A stretch of DNA of 5,724 nt from DATJXG01 sp035500455 (GTDB lineage Bacteria > Acidobacteriota > Terriglobia > Terriglobales > Acidobacteriaceae): NCBI GenBank assembly GCA_035500455.1, contig DATJXG010000265.1, forward strand, positions 1-5,724, given 5' to 3'. Positions 5,053-5,724 of this stretch are shown in pieces. The position numbers and the translations under genes are program-made. The notes beneath the pieces are model-generated. The model was given only the letters and a program-made list of their open reading frames with translations. It searched no databases and was not told where the DNA came from. How positions within the stretch are numbered: position 1 is the stretch's first letter; each line of letters begins with the position of its first letter.

Positions 5053-5718
5053 TTGCCTGAAGCTACTCAGACTCGCCCTCAATGGCGCCATGACGGCATT
5101 ACCAGCGGCGCAGTAGATGACTACCTCTATTCGCTGCTCCCCGCTCGTGACGCGGTCCTGGCCGAGATGGAACAGGAAGCGACCAAGCGCAAGATACCCA
5201 TTGTCGGACCGGCCGTGGGGCGCGTGTTGCACCAACTGGCTGTGGTGAGCAACGCCAAGTCAGTTTTCGAGTTGGGCTCGGCCATTGGCTATTCCACCAT
5301 CTGGTGGGCGCGGGCTGTGGGCGAGAGCGGCCAGGTCGTCTATACCGATGGCGACCGCAAGAACGCCAGCGAAGCCGGCGGTTACTTCCAGCGCGCCGGC
5401 GTGAGTAAACAAATCAGCGTGAAGGTGGGGGACGCGCTGGAACTGCTTTCCGAGGAAAAGGGACAATTCGACATCATCTTCAACGACGTCGATAAAGAGG
5501 ATTACCCTCGCGTCTTCCGGCTGGCGATACCCAAGCTGCGCAAAGGCGGCCTGTTCATTACCGACAATGTGCTGTGGAGCGGCAGAGTGGCGCAGAACAG
5601 CCCGGATGCAGAGACCAAGGCCATCCTCGAGTTCAACCGCCTGCTCTATGAATCGGAAGAATTGTTCACGACGATTTTGCCTATTCGCGACGGCCTGGCG
5701 GTGGCGGTGAAGAAGTAA
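5053..5718 (+). CDS. SAM-dependent O-methyltransferase, family 3 (CCoAOMT-like)
   Basis: A 221-residue class I (Rossmann-fold) methyltransferase, normal length for bacterial family-3 O-methyltransferases, which are usually cytosolic, Mg-dependent and act on catechol-type or related hydroxyls. SAM motif I is VFELGSAIGYS (71-81). The acidic residue after strand 2 is in YTDGD (97-101). GDA (126-128) marks the adenine side. FNDVDKEDY (143-151) carries the probable metal ligand D145, and DNVLWSG (171-177) gives the Asp-Asn pair typical of the CCoAOMT metal site. The family also contains the tRNA hydroxyuridine methyltransferase TrmR (YrrM), so a tRNA substrate is an alternative; motifs alone do not decide. 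It starts at TTG (5053) behind AAGGAG. The TAA is at 5716-5718, and a GGAG at 5721-5724 may be the ribosome binding site of a following gene outside the window. Confidence 0.92.
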   Translation: MPEATQTRPQWRHDGITSGAVDDYLYSLLPARDAVLAEMEQEATKRKIPIVGPAVGRVLHQLAVVSNAKSVFELGSAIGYSTIWWARAVGESGQVVYTDGDRKNASEAGGYFQRAGVSKQISVKVGDALELLSEEKGQFDIIFNDVDKEDYPRVFRLAIPKLRKGGLFITDNVLWSGRVAQNSPDAETKAILEFNRLLYESEELFTTILPIRDGLAVAVKK

Positions 5719-5724
5719 TCGGAG

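Noticed and set aside
4919..5116. A 65-codon frame through the 21-22 bp repeats
   Set aside because: There is no ribosome binding site, it begins in the GC hairpin, and it overlaps the methyltransferase start out of frame. The repeated PKRAET peptide follows from the DNA repeat.

Overview
The window looks like an ordinary chromosomal stretch of a GC-rich (about 60% by eye), probably soil-dwelling bacterium. An acidobacterium (Terriglobia-like) is my best guess. It rests on the form of the LysA N-terminus, the GAF-GAF-PP2C phosphatase, and degenerate 7-bp and 9-bp intergenic repeats that I associate with such genomes. This placement is inference, not a measurement.

Layout: positions 1-150 (+) hold the last 49 codons of a helical, charged protein cut off by the window edge. 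It converges on a minus-strand group read right to left: a hypoxanthine phosphoribosyltransferase (3993-3433), a 586-residue GAF-GAF-PP2C (RsbU/SpoIIE-type) serine phosphatase (3286-1526), and diaminopimelate decarboxylase lysA (1529-192). The phosphatase stop and the lysA GTG start share four bases, so those two are almost certainly co-transcribed. hpt is separated from the phosphatase by 146 bp containing a palindromic 9-bp repeat element. Divergent from hpt, on the plus strand, are a UPF0173/UlaG-like metallo-beta-lactamase-fold hydrolase (4202-4903) and a SAM-dependent O-methyltransferase of the CCoAOMT-like family 3 (5053-5718, TTG start with a strong Shine-Dalgarno).

The genes do not form one obvious pathway: purine salvage, a stress or signalling phosphatase, lysine/peptidoglycan precursor synthesis, a metal hydrolase and a small-molecule or tRNA methyltransferase. 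No mobile element gene, CRISPR array, RNA gene or defence cassette is visible, and I do not see a new multi-gene system.

The most unusual DNA is between genes. Three intergenic gaps each carry a different short degenerate repeat family. The 3287-3432 gap has a palindrome of 9-mers. The 4001-4201 gap has inverted arrays of a 7-mer around a long central hairpin, with one array running to within 3 nt of a start codon. The 4904-5052 gap has a GC-rich hairpin followed by four 21-22 bp units. No gene-free stretch exceeds about 210 bp.
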